Below the pieces are notes generated by a model, which was not told the DNA's origin, ran no database searches, and saw nothing but the letters and a program-made list of their open reading frames with translations. This document shows positions 1 through 8,566 of a stretch of 64,000 bases of DNA, piece by piece; the stretch's first letter is position 1; every line of letters begins with the position of its first letter. The stretch is from positions 65,768 through 129,767 of the forward strand of contig CAWGXG010000003.1 of the NCBI GenBank assembly GCA_963826505.1. Reading direction: 5' to 3'. This DNA is from CAWGXG01 sp963826505 (lineage in GTDB: Bacteria > Chloroflexota > Anaerolineae > Aggregatilineales > Aggregatilineaceae). A program made the position numbers and the translations under genes.

Positions 1-292
1 TCACGAAGCCCAGCAGCACAATCCCCACCATGCCCACACAGCCGAAGATCAGCCCTGGCCCAATCGCCAGACCGCGCCGCCGGCGACGGCGGTGGTGTAC
101 AGGCGGCGTGCCGTAGGGCGGTTGGCCCGCACCATAAACAGGCTGGCCGGGCGTGGGGGTATAGCCGACCGGCGGCATGCCAGGGTAGGGGGTCGGCGTG
201 CGCGGACTCTGCCCGCGCCGGGATTTACCGCGCCGCGAGCGCGGCGGCTTGGAGCGCCCCGGCGGTTGGTTGGGCTGCATGGGATAACTCAT
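1..292 (-). CDS. Proline-rich single-pass membrane protein, N-terminal part (cut by window edge)
   Basis: The visible 97 codons start at the ATG at 290-292, preceded by GGAG about eight bases away. They encode a cytoplasmic stretch rich in Pro, Gly, Arg and Tyr (residues 1-75), a block of six arginines, and then the start of a hydrophobic segment (GLAIGPGLIFGCVGMVGIVL). The layout is a positively charged proline-rich tail followed by a membrane anchor. The rest lies outside the window, so no function can be given; peptidases, kinases and LytR-type proteins can all carry such a tail. Confidence 0.6.
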   Translation of the reverse strand, partial: MSYPMQPNQPPGRSKPPRSRRGKSRRGQSPRTPTPYPGMPPVGYTPTPGQPVYGAGQPPYGTPPVHHRRRRRRGLAIGPGLIFGCVGMVGIVLLGFV

Positions 293-390
293 CACATAGT
301 CTCCGGCCACATGGGCCTGGTTACCAGCGAAACGGTCAGCAGCGGCGCCGTTTTGCGGCGGGCTGACCTTATCTTTGATTCTATCACGCC

Positions 391-437
391 AAAACAAACG
401 CCCGCTCTGTCACCGCCCTACGTCATCAGGGCGTTTG
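391..437 (-). terminator. Rho-independent terminator of the bPH2 gene pair
   Basis: The 9-bp perfect inverted repeat CAAACGCCC/GGGCGTTTG (395-403 and 429-437) is followed on the minus strand by TTTTGG. It lies about 50 bases beyond the stop codon of the gene ending at 484. Confidence 0.55.
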
Positions 438-483
438 CGCGGCGGGCGTGCTAGCGCGTGCGCGGTGCGGCACGCGACCAGAC

Positions 484-885
484 TTAACTTTCTTCGTTCT
501 TAGGCTTGTCCGGGTGCAGGCTGTCGTCATCGTAGAACTTGTCGATCTGTTCCAGCACGAGTGAGCGAAACTCTTCGGGCTTGTCGATATTATTCATGAT
601 GACTTCGGTGCCAGAGCTGCCCGCCGTCTCGATGCGGATGTCGCCATGCCCCAACATCCGGCGGATGATGCCATAGCTGATCGAGATATCCTGCACCTGA
701 TTGAGAGGCACAGCGCGTTCTTCTTTGGTGAAGACGCCTTTGCGGCGCACCACCGAGCGCTTGGTCAGGGCGAGATAGTCCCCGCGCCACCACAGCAACC
801 AGAGTCCCAGGCTGAAAATGGCCTTGAGCCAGAACTGCGGACGCCGCCGACTCTGCCGCTTAATCATGATCATGTTTTCGTTCAC
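484..885 (-). CDS. Bacterial PH-like (bPH2, YdbS/YdbT-type) membrane-associated protein
   Basis: This 133-residue protein has a hydrophobic segment (LKAIFSLGLWLLWW, about residues 20-33) followed by a bPH2-type domain. The pattern is YLALTKRSVVRRKGVFTKEE, then VPLNQVQDISI, then a GDIRIETAGSSG strand. Known bPH2 proteins are membrane-associated and of unclear biochemical role. The C-terminus is acidic and soluble. Its start overlaps the end of the upstream small membrane gene by 26 bases, so the two are probably translationally coupled. Confidence 0.75.
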   Translation of the reverse strand: MNENMIMIKRQSRRRPQFWLKAIFSLGLWLLWWRGDYLALTKRSVVRRKGVFTKEERAVPLNQVQDISISYGIIRRMLGHGDIRIETAGSSGTEVIMNNIDKPEEFRSLVLEQIDKFYDDDSLHPDKPKNEES

Positions 886-1186
886 GCGCGTGTTCCTCCT
901 GATCGGATTGCGAGATTAGCTTCACACCAGACGCCGCCTGATTCGTGCGGAAAAACGCGGCGATGATTACGACGACCACCGAAAACCCCGCGCCGACAAC
1001 GATCCCCGCGAACACTGCCTGCCCGGTCGAGGTGTCGTTGTTGAGCAGGGCATAGAGCACTACCCAAAGAAAATTGAGGATCGACGCTGCTCCCCCGGCG
1101 CTCAACAGGTCCACCCACGAGCGGCGGATCACGATGTACAGCCCGAACAGCGTCAGCCCAAAAAGTATTAAAAAGATCGCGCCCAT
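860..1186 (-). CDS. Small membrane protein with three predicted helices, partner of bPH2 protein
   Basis: This 108-residue protein has three hydrophobic segments, near residues 3-20, 27-47 and 58-80, and a charged His/Asp/Glu/Arg-rich tail (about residues 92-108). I do not recognise the family. It is the first gene of a two-gene unit with the downstream bPH2 gene, overlapping it by 26 bases, so the two products may act together at the membrane. Alternative starts were not obvious; the ATG at 1184-1186 is preceded by AAGGAGCAG on the minus strand. Confidence 0.65.
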   Translation of the reverse strand: MGAIFLILFGLTLFGLYIVIRRSWVDLLSAGGAASILNFLWVVLYALLNNDTSTGQAVFAGIVVGAGFSVVVVIIAAFFRTNQAASGVKLISQSDQEEHARERKHDHD

Positions 1187-1310
1187 AGTTCTGCTCCTTG
1201 TGGCCCGACCGCGATCCGTACAGCCGGAGCCAGACTCTCTGCTGCTAAGTGTAGCCCGTTCTGGGCGTTTAGAAAACCAGCGTCCTCACTATAGCCAGAT
1301 GGCGGGGATA

Positions 1311-1319
1311 TGATATAAT
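1311..1319 (+). promoter_or_regulatory. Extended -10 promoter element for the YeiH-type gene
   Basis: TGATATAAT (TG at 1311-1312, TATAAT at 1314-1319) is a consensus extended -10 element about 90 bases before the start at 1410. No good -35 box is visible at the proper spacing. Confidence 0.5.
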
Positions 1320-1409
1320 TTATCAACTTGAAAAATTAATTCGCAAAGTCGTATTTGTCTGCTGTAATTTTGCTGCTTCTTGCGACGCGCACCGAAGGGG
1401 GAGCCCTCT

Positions 1410-2580
1410 ATGACGCAACAATCCTTGGAAAATGCTTACGACCCGGACCGGCCCGCTTTTTCCCCTGGCGAGAGTTTAGCCGCCGGGGCGCGAATCGTGC
1501 CCGGCCTGCTGCTGACGGCGGCGGTGGCCTGGCTCGGCCTGCTGTCCAGCGAGTGGATCGGCGTGGACCTGCTCGGCTTCGACAAGACCCCGATCTCCGG
1601 CATCATGATGGCGATCCTGATCGGGCTGGTGATCGGCAACCTGGTCAAGCTGCCCGGCTGGACGCTGCCCGGGATCCGCTTCAGTCTCAAGCGTATCTTG
1701 CGGCTGGGCATCATCCTGTTGGGCATCCGGCTCAGCCTGGGCGATGTGCTGCGCCTGGGCGCGCTGGGCATCCCGGTGATCCTGTTCTGTGTGGTGGGCG
1801 CGGCTGTTGTGACGGCTTGGTTAGGCCGCCGCCTCAACCTGTCGCCCCGGCTGGCGACTCTGATCGGGGTCGGCACAAGCATTTGCGGCGCGACGGCCAT
1901 TGTCGCGACCGGCCCGGCCATCGAAGCCAAAGAGGAAGAACTGACCTACGCCGTCGCCAATATTACATTGTTCGGCATTCTCGCCATGCTGATTTACCCC
2001 TACGTGGGGCACGCGCTATTCCCCAACGATCCGACCGGAGCCGGGTTGTTCCTCGGCACGTCGATCCACGAAACCGCGCAGGTCGCGGGCGGCGGCCTGA
2101 TTTACGCAGAGCTGTTCGACGCGGACAAAGCACTTGATACGGCCACCGTTACCAAGCTGGTGCGCAACGTCCTGATGGCGATCGTCATCCCGCTGATGGC
2201 TTACCGCTACAGCCGCCAGACTTCCGCCGGATCGGAGCACGCGAAACGCTTCAGTTTCTTCAAGCTGTTTCCTATGTTTATTTTAGGCTTCATATTGCTC
2301 GCGCTGATCCGCACAGTGGGGGATGCCACGCTGGACGAAACCGGGTCGGCGTGGTGGGTGTTCAAAGCGGCGCGCTGGGATGCGTTGACGGTCGACATCA
2401 AGACCTGGGCGGAGAACTTCCTGGCGATGGCGATGGCGGGCGTCGGGCTGGGGACCAGCATCACCCAACTGCGCGGGCTGGGAACTCAAGCCGTTCTATG
2501 TCGGGCTGGCGGCTTCGGTGTCGGTCGGCGGGCTGAGCCTGTTCGGGATCGCCGTGCTGCGCGCCCTCGGCTTGAACTGA
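1410..2580 (+). CDS. YeiH/UPF0324 family putative sulfate exporter, frameshifted near the C-terminus
   Basis: This is a polytopic inner-membrane protein of the YeiH family (putative anion/sulfate exporters). Family signatures include KLPGWTLPGIRFSLKRILRLG, GVGTSICGATAIVATGP and GTSIHETAQVAGGG. The start at 1410 follows GAAGGGGGAG. At about 2481 the frame shifts. The expected last 31 residues (ELKPFYVGLAASVSVGGLSL and on to FGIAVLRALGLN) are read from the next frame and stop at 2578-2580. Without correction the frame would run on to 3536, antisense to the kinase gene. The break lies at a single CTGGG where the family sequence would need a second copy, so a 5-bp repeat loss explains it. A corrected protein is about 390 residues. 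Real mutation or assembly error cannot be told apart here. Confidence 0.85.
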
Positions 2581-2588
2581 TCGCGCGA

Positions 2589-4316
2589 TCACTGCACGTA
2601 CAACAGCAGTTGCGCCGGGTCGCCGCTGGTGGTGCCACTGAACGCCACAATCTCCAGATCATGCTGGCCGGTCGCGTTAGCGGCGTAATCGAACCAACCG
2701 TGGTACACGCGCACGCCGCCCGGATCGATCGTGAAGACCGGCATCCCGAAGCGCCGCAGCTCGATGCGCGTCAGACCGTTGGGACTGTTGGCGCTAAACT
2801 CGATCCGCACCGTCGAACCCAACCCGATCGTCGCACCGTTGGTGGGCGAGAGAATCGTCACGCGCGGGGTGAGCGCGGGTACGCTGGTGCCGGGACTGGA
2901 ATTCAGCGTCAGCCCGACCACGAACACGATTCCAAACAGCACCGCGACTGCCGCCACCACGCCGCCCACGATCAGCACCAGGCGCAGGAACCCCAAGCCG
3001 CCCTCGTTATTATGGTATTCGGGCGGTTCGGGTGGTGGGGCCTGCGGCGGACGATACGGCGGCGTGAAGGCGCGGATCGACGGCGTCGAAGGCTGCGGCG
3101 GCTCGTTGTACAGCGGCGGGTAGCTGCCGGTCGGTGGAGCCGGAGGCGGTCCCTGGCGCGATCCGGGCGTCTGAATGTACGGCGGAGGCACTTGCCGGGA
3201 GCCGCTGCCCGTGTTGGATGTTTGAATGTGCGGCGGCGGCGTCATGCGCGGGACGTTGTTAGGCGGGGCCTGACGTTGAGGCCGCGCCGTGATCGGTGGC
3301 GGTCCCGCGACGGGCGGCACGCTGCGCGCCGGGAGGTTGGGCTGGGTGGAAGCGGGTGGCGCGGGCGCTTCATCGGGGTCACCCAACGACATCAATTCCT
3401 CTTCCGCGCGCAGCAGATCCGGATCAGTTGCGCCGGATGGCCGGGGCCGGACCGGTGGGCGTTCCAGCGTAGTGTAGACGGTGCCGGTCGGAGCGCGCAG
3501 TGCGCGTTCCAGGTCGCTCACCATCTCGCCCGCTGACCCGTAGCGCTCGTCGCGCTGTTTGGCGAGCGCGCGGCGGATGACCGGCTCGATCGCCATAGGC
3601 AGATCAGGATTGATGGCCGTGGGCGACGGCGGCAGTTTGTCGAGATGCTGGTACATCAGCCCGTGCGGGGTTTCGGACGCGAACGGCACCTGTCCGAGCA
3701 GCATCTGGTATACGATGACGCCTAGCGCGTACTCGTCTGTGCGCGCGTCGACCGGCTCCGAACGCCATTGTTCGGGGGCCATATAGGTGGGCGTGCCCAT
3801 CACAGCGTCGGGCTGCGTCAGCCCGCTGACCGTCCCGCTGGCCAGCAGTTTGGCGATTCCAAAATCGGTCAGATAGGCGTTACCGAGATCGTCGAGCAGA
3901 ATATTGGTGGGCTTCAGGTCGCGGTGAATGATGCCGTGCGCGTGCGCATAATCCAGCGCGGACGCGATCTGCCGCGCCAGCTCGATCACGCGCCCAATGG
4001 GCAGCGGGCCGCGCAGCAGCAGGTTCAGGCTGCCGCCTGTCATCAGGCGCATGACCAGATACGCCAACCGGTCGGCGCGCCCGAAGTCGTACACAGGCAG
4101 GATGTGCGGGTGCTGAAGCTGCGCGATGATCTGCGCTTCGCGCTCGAACCGCATCACGAATTCGGGATCGTCTGCGAAATCGGGCGACATGATCTTCATC
4201 GCGACGTCGCGGTCCATGTTGGACTGGTAGGCGCGATAAACGGTCGCCATGCCGCCTTTGCCGATGATCTCGATCAGCCGGTACGGGCCGATCGTCGTGC
4301 CTGAAAGATCGTTCAT
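2589..4316 (-). CDS. Membrane Ser/Thr protein kinase with extracellular Ig-like domain
   Basis: This 575-residue Hanks-type kinase has a glycine loop (IGKGGMATVY, residues 18-27), ATP-binding Lys41, catalytic HRDLKPTN with Asp133, DFG at Asp151 and APEQW for substrate binding. The kinase domain ends near residue 280. A proline-rich linker of about 170 residues follows, then one transmembrane helix (LVLIVGGVVAAVAVLFGIVF). Last comes an outside domain of about 90 residues resembling bacterial Ig-like folds (ILSPTNGATIGLGSTVRIEF). The ATG at 4314-4316 is preferred because it begins just before the kinase fold. A longer GTG start at 4361 would add 15 unconserved residues. It faces the YeiH gene tail to tail with 8 bases between. 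Substrates are unknown. Confidence 0.9.
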   Translation of the reverse strand: MNDLSGTTIGPYRLIEIIGKGGMATVYRAYQSNMDRDVAMKIMSPDFADDPEFVMRFEREAQIIAQLQHPHILPVYDFGRADRLAYLVMRLMTGGSLNLLLRGPLPIGRVIELARQIASALDYAHAHGIIHRDLKPTNILLDDLGNAYLTDFGIAKLLASGTVSGLTQPDAVMGTPTYMAPEQWRSEPVDARTDEYALGVIVYQMLLGQVPFASETPHGLMYQHLDKLPPSPTAINPDLPMAIEPVIRRALAKQRDERYGSAGEMVSDLERALRAPTGTVYTTLERPPVRPRPSGATDPDLLRAEEELMSLGDPDEAPAPPASTQPNLPARSVPPVAGPPPITARPQRQAPPNNVPRMTPPPHIQTSNTGSGSRQVPPPYIQTPGSRQGPPPAPPTGSYPPLYNEPPQPSTPSIRAFTPPYRPPQAPPPEPPEYHNNEGGLGFLRLVLIVGGVVAAVAVLFGIVFVVGLTLNSSPGTSVPALTPRVTILSPTNGATIGLGSTVRIEFSANSPNGLTRIELRRFGMPVFTIDPGGVRVYHGWFDYAANATGQHDLEIVAFSGTTSGDPAQLLLYVQ

Positions 4317-4424
4317 GCTGTTGCCCCGCTGGACTCGGTTCCCGGGGGTGCGCTGCACCACTGGTTGTATTGTATCCGAATCTCGTCGTTTTTGGCGGAC
4401 GCGCCCCGAGCGACTCCCATTTTG

Positions 4425-5279
4425 TTACCCCGCGATGAGCGGAATCGCGACGACTGCCACCAGAACACCCGCCGTCTGCACGCGGCTCAGCCGCTCGTCG
4501 AGCAGCGCGCGGGCCAATATCGCCGTGATCGCCGGATACAGCGAGGACAGCACGGTCGCCACGTCGAGCCGCCCGGCCTGCGCCGCCATCAGAAAAAACA
4601 CATTGCCGCCCACGTCCAACGATCCCGCCGCCAGGATAACTCCTAACCCGCGCCGCCCAGGCAGCACCCAGCGCCGGGGCGGACTCACGACCAGCGCATA
4701 GACCAGTATGGCCACCAACGACATCCCGCGCGCGGCGACCAGCGGCCAGAACACCGAGTCTACACTGACATGGTCCATCAGGATGAAGAAGCCGCCGAAG
4801 CCCACGCCTGCCATCACGGCATAGCTCAGCCCAGCGTGACGCTCGCCGCCGCTTTCCGTACGCGCGATCAGCCACACGCCCGCCAGCGCCAGCGCGAATC
4901 CGGCGATCTGACCGCCGCCGGGCAACCCTTCGCTGAAGGCCGCGAATAATACCGGCAGGGCCGATCCCAGCACGGCCGATACCGGTGCCGCGATCCCCAT
5001 GCGGCCCGTGGCCAGCGCGCGGTACTGCGCGGTCAGGCCGATCGCGCCCGACAGGCCCGCCGCTGCGCCGATGATCATATCGGTCGTCGAAGCGAACGGT
5101 TCCCCGCGTACCAGCGCGAGCGCCAGCAGCAGCGTCAGCCCGACGATGTAGGACACGATCATCACCAGGGCGACCGGGATACGGCGCGTCGCAACGCCAC
5201 CGCTGAAATCGCTAGCGCCCCATGACAATGAAGCGGCCAGCCCAAAGCTGACCGCCGCCAAACTTGCCTCTGCGGCCAT
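4425..5279 (-). CDS. EamA/DMT-family transporter
   Basis: This 284-residue protein has ten hydrophobic segments in two repeated halves of five, as in EamA (drug/metabolite transporter) proteins. The first half contains ASLSWGASDFSGGVATRR and the second PLVAARGMSLVAILVYALVV. The C-terminal half ends SSLYPAITAILARALLDERL, the usual EamA pattern before the last helices. The substrate cannot be inferred. It lies 4 bases downstream of the TlpA-like gene, so it is likely the last gene of an operon that begins with the glycosyltransferase. Confidence 0.85.
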   Translation of the reverse strand: MAAEASLAAVSFGLAASLSWGASDFSGGVATRRIPVALVMIVSYIVGLTLLLALALVRGEPFASTTDMIIGAAAGLSGAIGLTAQYRALATGRMGIAAPVSAVLGSALPVLFAAFSEGLPGGGQIAGFALALAGVWLIARTESGGERHAGLSYAVMAGVGFGGFFILMDHVSVDSVFWPLVAARGMSLVAILVYALVVSPPRRWVLPGRRGLGVILAAGSLDVGGNVFFLMAAQAGRLDVATVLSSLYPAITAILARALLDERLSRVQTAGVLVAVVAIPLIAG

Positions 5280-5283
5280 AGGT

Positions 5284-5931
5284 TTACTGCTCTCCGAGTC
5301 GATCCAGGTAGACCGTGATATCGGCGTCGGTCAATTCGCCGATGTGCCGCCAGCGTACGACGCCTGCCCGGTCAATGATAAACGTCGTGGGGATTTGCAC
5401 AACCTCGAACTGCTGGTAAAAGGAAGCGTCAGAGGACAGCCCGATCGTCAGCGTCAGGTGGTAATCGTTCAGAAAGGCGCGGATGGCGCTTTCGTCCTGC
5501 CCATCGGTTGGATCGGTCACGGCGATCACGGTGACGCCTCGCGAAGCATGAGTATCTTCCAGCCGCTGCAAGGTCGGCATCTCGCCCCGGCACGGCTCGC
5601 ACCACGACGCCCAAAAGTTGAGGAATAGAATCTGCCCGGTCAAGTCTTGCAGGTGGACCGGATCGCCGTCCAACGTCGCGAGGGTGATGTCCGGCAGCGG
5701 CTTGTCGATCACGGACTCGACGGTCGGGCCAGCGGTGGGCGGGATCGCCGTGGGCGGAATGAACGTCACCGGGGCGGGGGTCGGGTAGTGTGGAGCGGGT
5801 GTCGCACTGTTATCGGCGCCGTTCGCATCAGCGATCAGCAGCAGCGCGCCGATCAAACCGAGCAGGGGCACCGGCAGCCATGCTAACCACCACGCGCGGC
5901 GGCGCGGGCGGGGCGATTCGGATGCGTTCAT
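5284..5931 (-). CDS. TlpA/ResA-like membrane-anchored thiol-disulfide oxidoreductase
   Basis: This 215-residue protein has an Arg-rich N-terminus, one membrane helix (residues 14-34), a Pro/Thr linker and an extracytoplasmic thioredoxin fold. The active site is WASWCEPC (Cys111, Cys114) and the cis-proline loop is QIPTTFIID. TlpA/ResA proteins reduce disulfides outside the membrane, for example for cytochrome c maturation. The start at 5929-5931 is chosen because it overlaps the glycosyltransferase stop as ATGA; a longer in-frame start at 5976 would overlap that gene by 49 bases. The upstream gene is the GT2 glycosyltransferase and the downstream gene an EamA transporter. Confidence 0.88.
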   Translation of the reverse strand: MNASESPRPRRRAWWLAWLPVPLLGLIGALLLIADANGADNSATPAPHYPTPAPVTFIPPTAIPPTAGPTVESVIDKPLPDITLATLDGDPVHLQDLTGQILFLNFWASWCEPCRGEMPTLQRLEDTHASRGVTVIAVTDPTDGQDESAIRAFLNDYHLTLTIGLSSDASFYQQFEVVQIPTTFIIDRAGVVRWRHIGELTDADITVYLDRLGEQ

Positions 5932-6632
5932 GCGATTCTCTGGCGAGCGCGTCGTCGGGCGCGCCATGTTTGCCACACCACGCGCAGAAAGTGAACGGTC
6001 TGCGGGATGGGCTTAATATGGCTTTTCTCGTCGCCGTAGATGGTGCGAATCGGCACGCCTTCCAAACGGCAGCCGCTCAGCACACAGGTGACGATCATCT
6101 CAACCTCGAATTCAAAGCCATGTTCTTGACTGGCAAGGGTCGTTTCCATCAGCCGCCGGCTGATCAGACGGTAGCCGGACTGGTTATCGCGCACGCGTTG
6201 GCCCAAAGCCCACGAAAACAGGCTGCGCCCGATCGTGTTCGACAGGTTGCGCGGAAACGGCATCTGCTTGAAGGTGCGCTCCCCGATGATCAGATCGGGC
6301 TGGCGCGCGGTGTAGGCGTCCAAAAACGCCGGAATTTCGGCGGGGTCGTGCTGGCGATCCGCGTCGAGCGTGATCACCGCGTCGTACCCGTCTTCCAATG
6401 CCCGGCGGAACCCGGCCCGCAGCGCCATGCCTTTGCCCTGGTTGGGCACCTGGCGCAGTACTACCGCGCCCGCCGACTCAGCGCAGGCGGCTGTGTCGTC
6501 GGACGATCCGTCGTCCACGACCAGCACAGGCAAAAAAGTCTGTGCGCCACGGACCACATCGGCCACGCCTGCCGCCTCATTATAGGCGGGGATGAGCGCC
6601 AGGATGCGGGGGGATTCCGCCGGGGCTGTCAT
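5928..6632 (-). CDS. GT2-family glycosyltransferase (Dpm1/polyprenyl-phosphate sugar synthase-like)
   Basis: This 234-residue GT-A fold enzyme begins ILALIPAYNEAAGVADVV. It has the VVDDGSSDDT motif, NQGKGMALRAGFRRAL, and the metal-binding ITLDADRQHDP. A C-terminal NQSGYRLISR motif is typical of dolichyl/polyprenyl-phosphate sugar transferases. It probably moves a sugar from a nucleotide donor to a lipid phosphate or other acceptor on the cytoplasmic membrane face. It has no membrane helices of its own. Its stop overlaps the TlpA-like start by 4 bases, and the PII-like gene ends 5 bases upstream. Confidence 0.88.
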   Translation of the reverse strand: MTAPAESPRILALIPAYNEAAGVADVVRGAQTFLPVLVVDDGSSDDTAACAESAGAVVLRQVPNQGKGMALRAGFRRALEDGYDAVITLDADRQHDPAEIPAFLDAYTARQPDLIIGERTFKQMPFPRNLSNTIGRSLFSWALGQRVRDNQSGYRLISRRLMETTLASQEHGFEFEVEMIVTCVLSGCRLEGVPIRTIYGDEKSHIKPIPQTVHFLRVVWQTWRARRRARQRIA

Positions 6633-6637
6633 GTGAG

Positions 6638-7003
6638 TTAGCTCTCTGGCTCGCAGCCGCGCATCCCAATCACGCGCTCTACGGGAATCACAAACGCAAC
6701 GCCCGCGTTCGGCTCTTCCAGGCTGGGCACGCCCAACGCCTGACAGGCCGCATCGACGAGCGTATCTACGAGATCGTCCTCCACGACCGAAAAAATGGTC
6801 TGGTTAGTTTCTTCGATCTGGTGCATCAGCCGGGCCATCGACACGAACAGCGGGATCTCGAGCGCCTTGCTCTGCTCGCGCAGGTGGTGCAGACCATAGC
6901 TTTCGATCAATGTGACGCCGGGCGCGCCCGCCGTTTCCCACGCTTCGGCCACGGCCACGCCTTTATCAATGTGTGATGTGATCAAGATCACCAGTTTGGA
7001 CAT
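6638..7003 (-). CDS. PII-superfamily small signalling protein
   Basis: This 121-residue protein fits the ferredoxin-like PII superfamily. It begins with a strand (SKLVILITSHIDKGVAVAEA), has a GVTLIESYGL core, and a second half-repeat (TIFSVVEDDLVDTLVDAACQ followed by AGVAFVIPVERVIG). It lacks the classical GlnB T-loop signature, so it is PII-like rather than GlnB. It lies 59 bases downstream of a CPA2 cation/proton antiporter. Gene pairs of a transporter and a PII-like protein often represent regulator and target, as with SbtA/SbtB. That role here is inference. Confidence 0.65.
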   Translation of the reverse strand: MSKLVILITSHIDKGVAVAEAWETAGAPGVTLIESYGLHHLREQSKALEIPLFVSMARLMHQIEETNQTIFSVVEDDLVDTLVDAACQALGVPSLEEPNAGVAFVIPVERVIGMRGCEPES

Positions 7004-7062
7004 GGGTCGAGTGCGCTCCTCTGTGTAAATTGTAGACCATCGGTGTCATTTCAGGTATGGCT

Positions 7063-8304
7063 TTAACCCTGCTCGGACGCCAAACGTGGCGGCGCATCGT
7101 CGCGTGCGCGAAAGACCCAGCGCACCATTGGCGGTGTCATGACGGTGGTGACCAGAATCACCAGAAAGACCGGCTCGAAGAGTTCTTTGTCTAGCAAGCC
7201 AGCCGACAAGCCCAGCGCCGCGATGATCAGCCCGACTTCGCCGCGCGAGATCATACAGACGCCCAGCCGGATCAACTCGTCGCGGCTGAAGCCGCCCAGG
7301 TACGCGCCCCAACCGCTCCCGCCGATCTTCGACACGATTGCCACGACCACCAGCAAAATTGCCAGCGGGATCAAATCCAGGCTGATGGCGGTCAGATCGA
7401 TGTGCAGGCCGACGTTGACGAAAAAGATCGGGACGAGAAAAGCATAAGCGATGTGCTGTACGGTGCCTTCGATCTCCGTTTTGACGCGCGAATGTGTCTG
7501 GCTGAGTCCCAGCCCGGCGATGAACGCCCCGGTGATGGCCGCCACGCCGCCCAGCGCGTCCGCCGACCAGCCGAAGATCAGCGCCGCGATCAGCGCGTAG
7601 GACGCCGTGCCGGACGCGATCAGGCGCGTGCGGTGGATGTAGTTGAACAGCGGTGGCAGCAGAAACCACGCCACCGCCAGCGCTCCGCCCAGGTAGAGCG
7701 CCATCCGTACGAAAATCCAGATCAACCCGACGGCGGACGCGTCGCTGTCCGATCCCAGCGTGGCGATCACGACCGAGAGCAGCAGGATCGCCAGCACGTC
7801 GTCGACGACCGCTGTCGCCAGCAGGCCCAGGCCCTCTTTAGTGCGCAGCACGCCCAGTTCCAGCAGCGTTTGGGCGGAGATGCTGACCGAGGTCGCGGCG
7901 AGCACCACGCCCACGAACAGCGCCGACTCGACCGAGTAGCCAAACACGAGCACGACCGGCAGGGCCAGCGCGACCGGGAAGATCGCACCTAATACGCCGC
8001 CCCAGATCGGCACCATCCCGATCGACAGCAGTTCGGTCAGGTGAACTTCCAGCCCGACGACGAACATTAACAGCAGCACGCCCAGTTCGGCGAACTCCGA
8101 CAGCGTTTTGCCCAACAGCACCGGGTCATCAAAGACGCCCCAATGCAGCAGGTCGAGCAGCGTGGGGCCAAGCAGCACACCGGCCAGCAGCTCCCCAAAG
8201 ACGCGCGGCTGCCCCATCGCGCGCGCCGCCGATCCGGCCAGCTGCGCAGATGCAATGATCAGACCCAACACGAGGAAAAGTTGTATGACTGGCGTATGCT
8301 CCAT
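7063..8304 (-). CDS. CPA2-family cation/proton antiporter (Kef/NhaS3-like)
   Basis: This 413-residue polytopic protein has about 12 hydrophobic segments. It has the Na+/H+ exchanger domain signatures QPRVFGELLAGVLLGPTLL, FAELGVLLLMFVVGLE, the paired acidic motif AVVDDVLAILLL (the transport aspartates), and RGEVGLIIAALG. There is no C-terminal TrkA-N/RCK domain, so gating by NAD binding is not built in. It exchanges Na+ or K+ for H+ across the cytoplasmic membrane. It is followed by a PII-like gene that may regulate it. Confidence 0.9.
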   Translation of the reverse strand: MEHTPVIQLFLVLGLIIASAQLAGSAARAMGQPRVFGELLAGVLLGPTLLDLLHWGVFDDPVLLGKTLSEFAELGVLLLMFVVGLEVHLTELLSIGMVPIWGGVLGAIFPVALALPVVLVFGYSVESALFVGVVLAATSVSISAQTLLELGVLRTKEGLGLLATAVVDDVLAILLLSVVIATLGSDSDASAVGLIWIFVRMALYLGGALAVAWFLLPPLFNYIHRTRLIASGTASYALIAALIFGWSADALGGVAAITGAFIAGLGLSQTHSRVKTEIEGTVQHIAYAFLVPIFFVNVGLHIDLTAISLDLIPLAILLVVVAIVSKIGGSGWGAYLGGFSRDELIRLGVCMISRGEVGLIIAALGLSAGLLDKELFEPVFLVILVTTVMTPPMVRWVFRARDDAPPRLASEQG

Positions 8305-8348
8305 CGCTTCTCCTTACTAAAAGTGCGAACAGTGATTGAATGATTTAC

Positions 8349-8372
8349 GATCAGCGGTCAGGTAAAACCGGC
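8349..8372 (+). repeat. Copy of a short dispersed intergenic repeat
   Basis: GATCAGCGGTCAGGTAAAAC is closely matched at 27132-27155 and in shortened form at 9922-9939 and 20355-20374, always between genes. The spacer 8305-8566 holds no other recognisable feature. Confidence 0.4.
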
Positions 8373-8566
8373 TTCACCCCTCTGTGAACCCACTTTTCCT
8401 ACCGCAGACGACTGGCACGGCAACAAGCCAGACTGCGCGTGAAGCGCGGCGGCGATAGATAGTTGTGCGCTCAAGAAAACAGGTGAGCGGCGCGAACGGC
8501 GCGTTACTGCAAGTGTCCCACGTCCGGCACGATCCCCACCCGTTGGGGCGGGATCATGGGTCGTGG

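Noticed and set aside
2581..3536. Apparent extension of the YeiH frame to 718 residues
   Set aside because: It runs antisense through the kinase gene and is Arg-rich without any domain; it exists only because of the shift near 2481.
8535..8556. GATCCC/GGGATC hairpin after the PPOX gene as a terminator
   Set aside because: The stem is short and no T-run follows on the minus strand.
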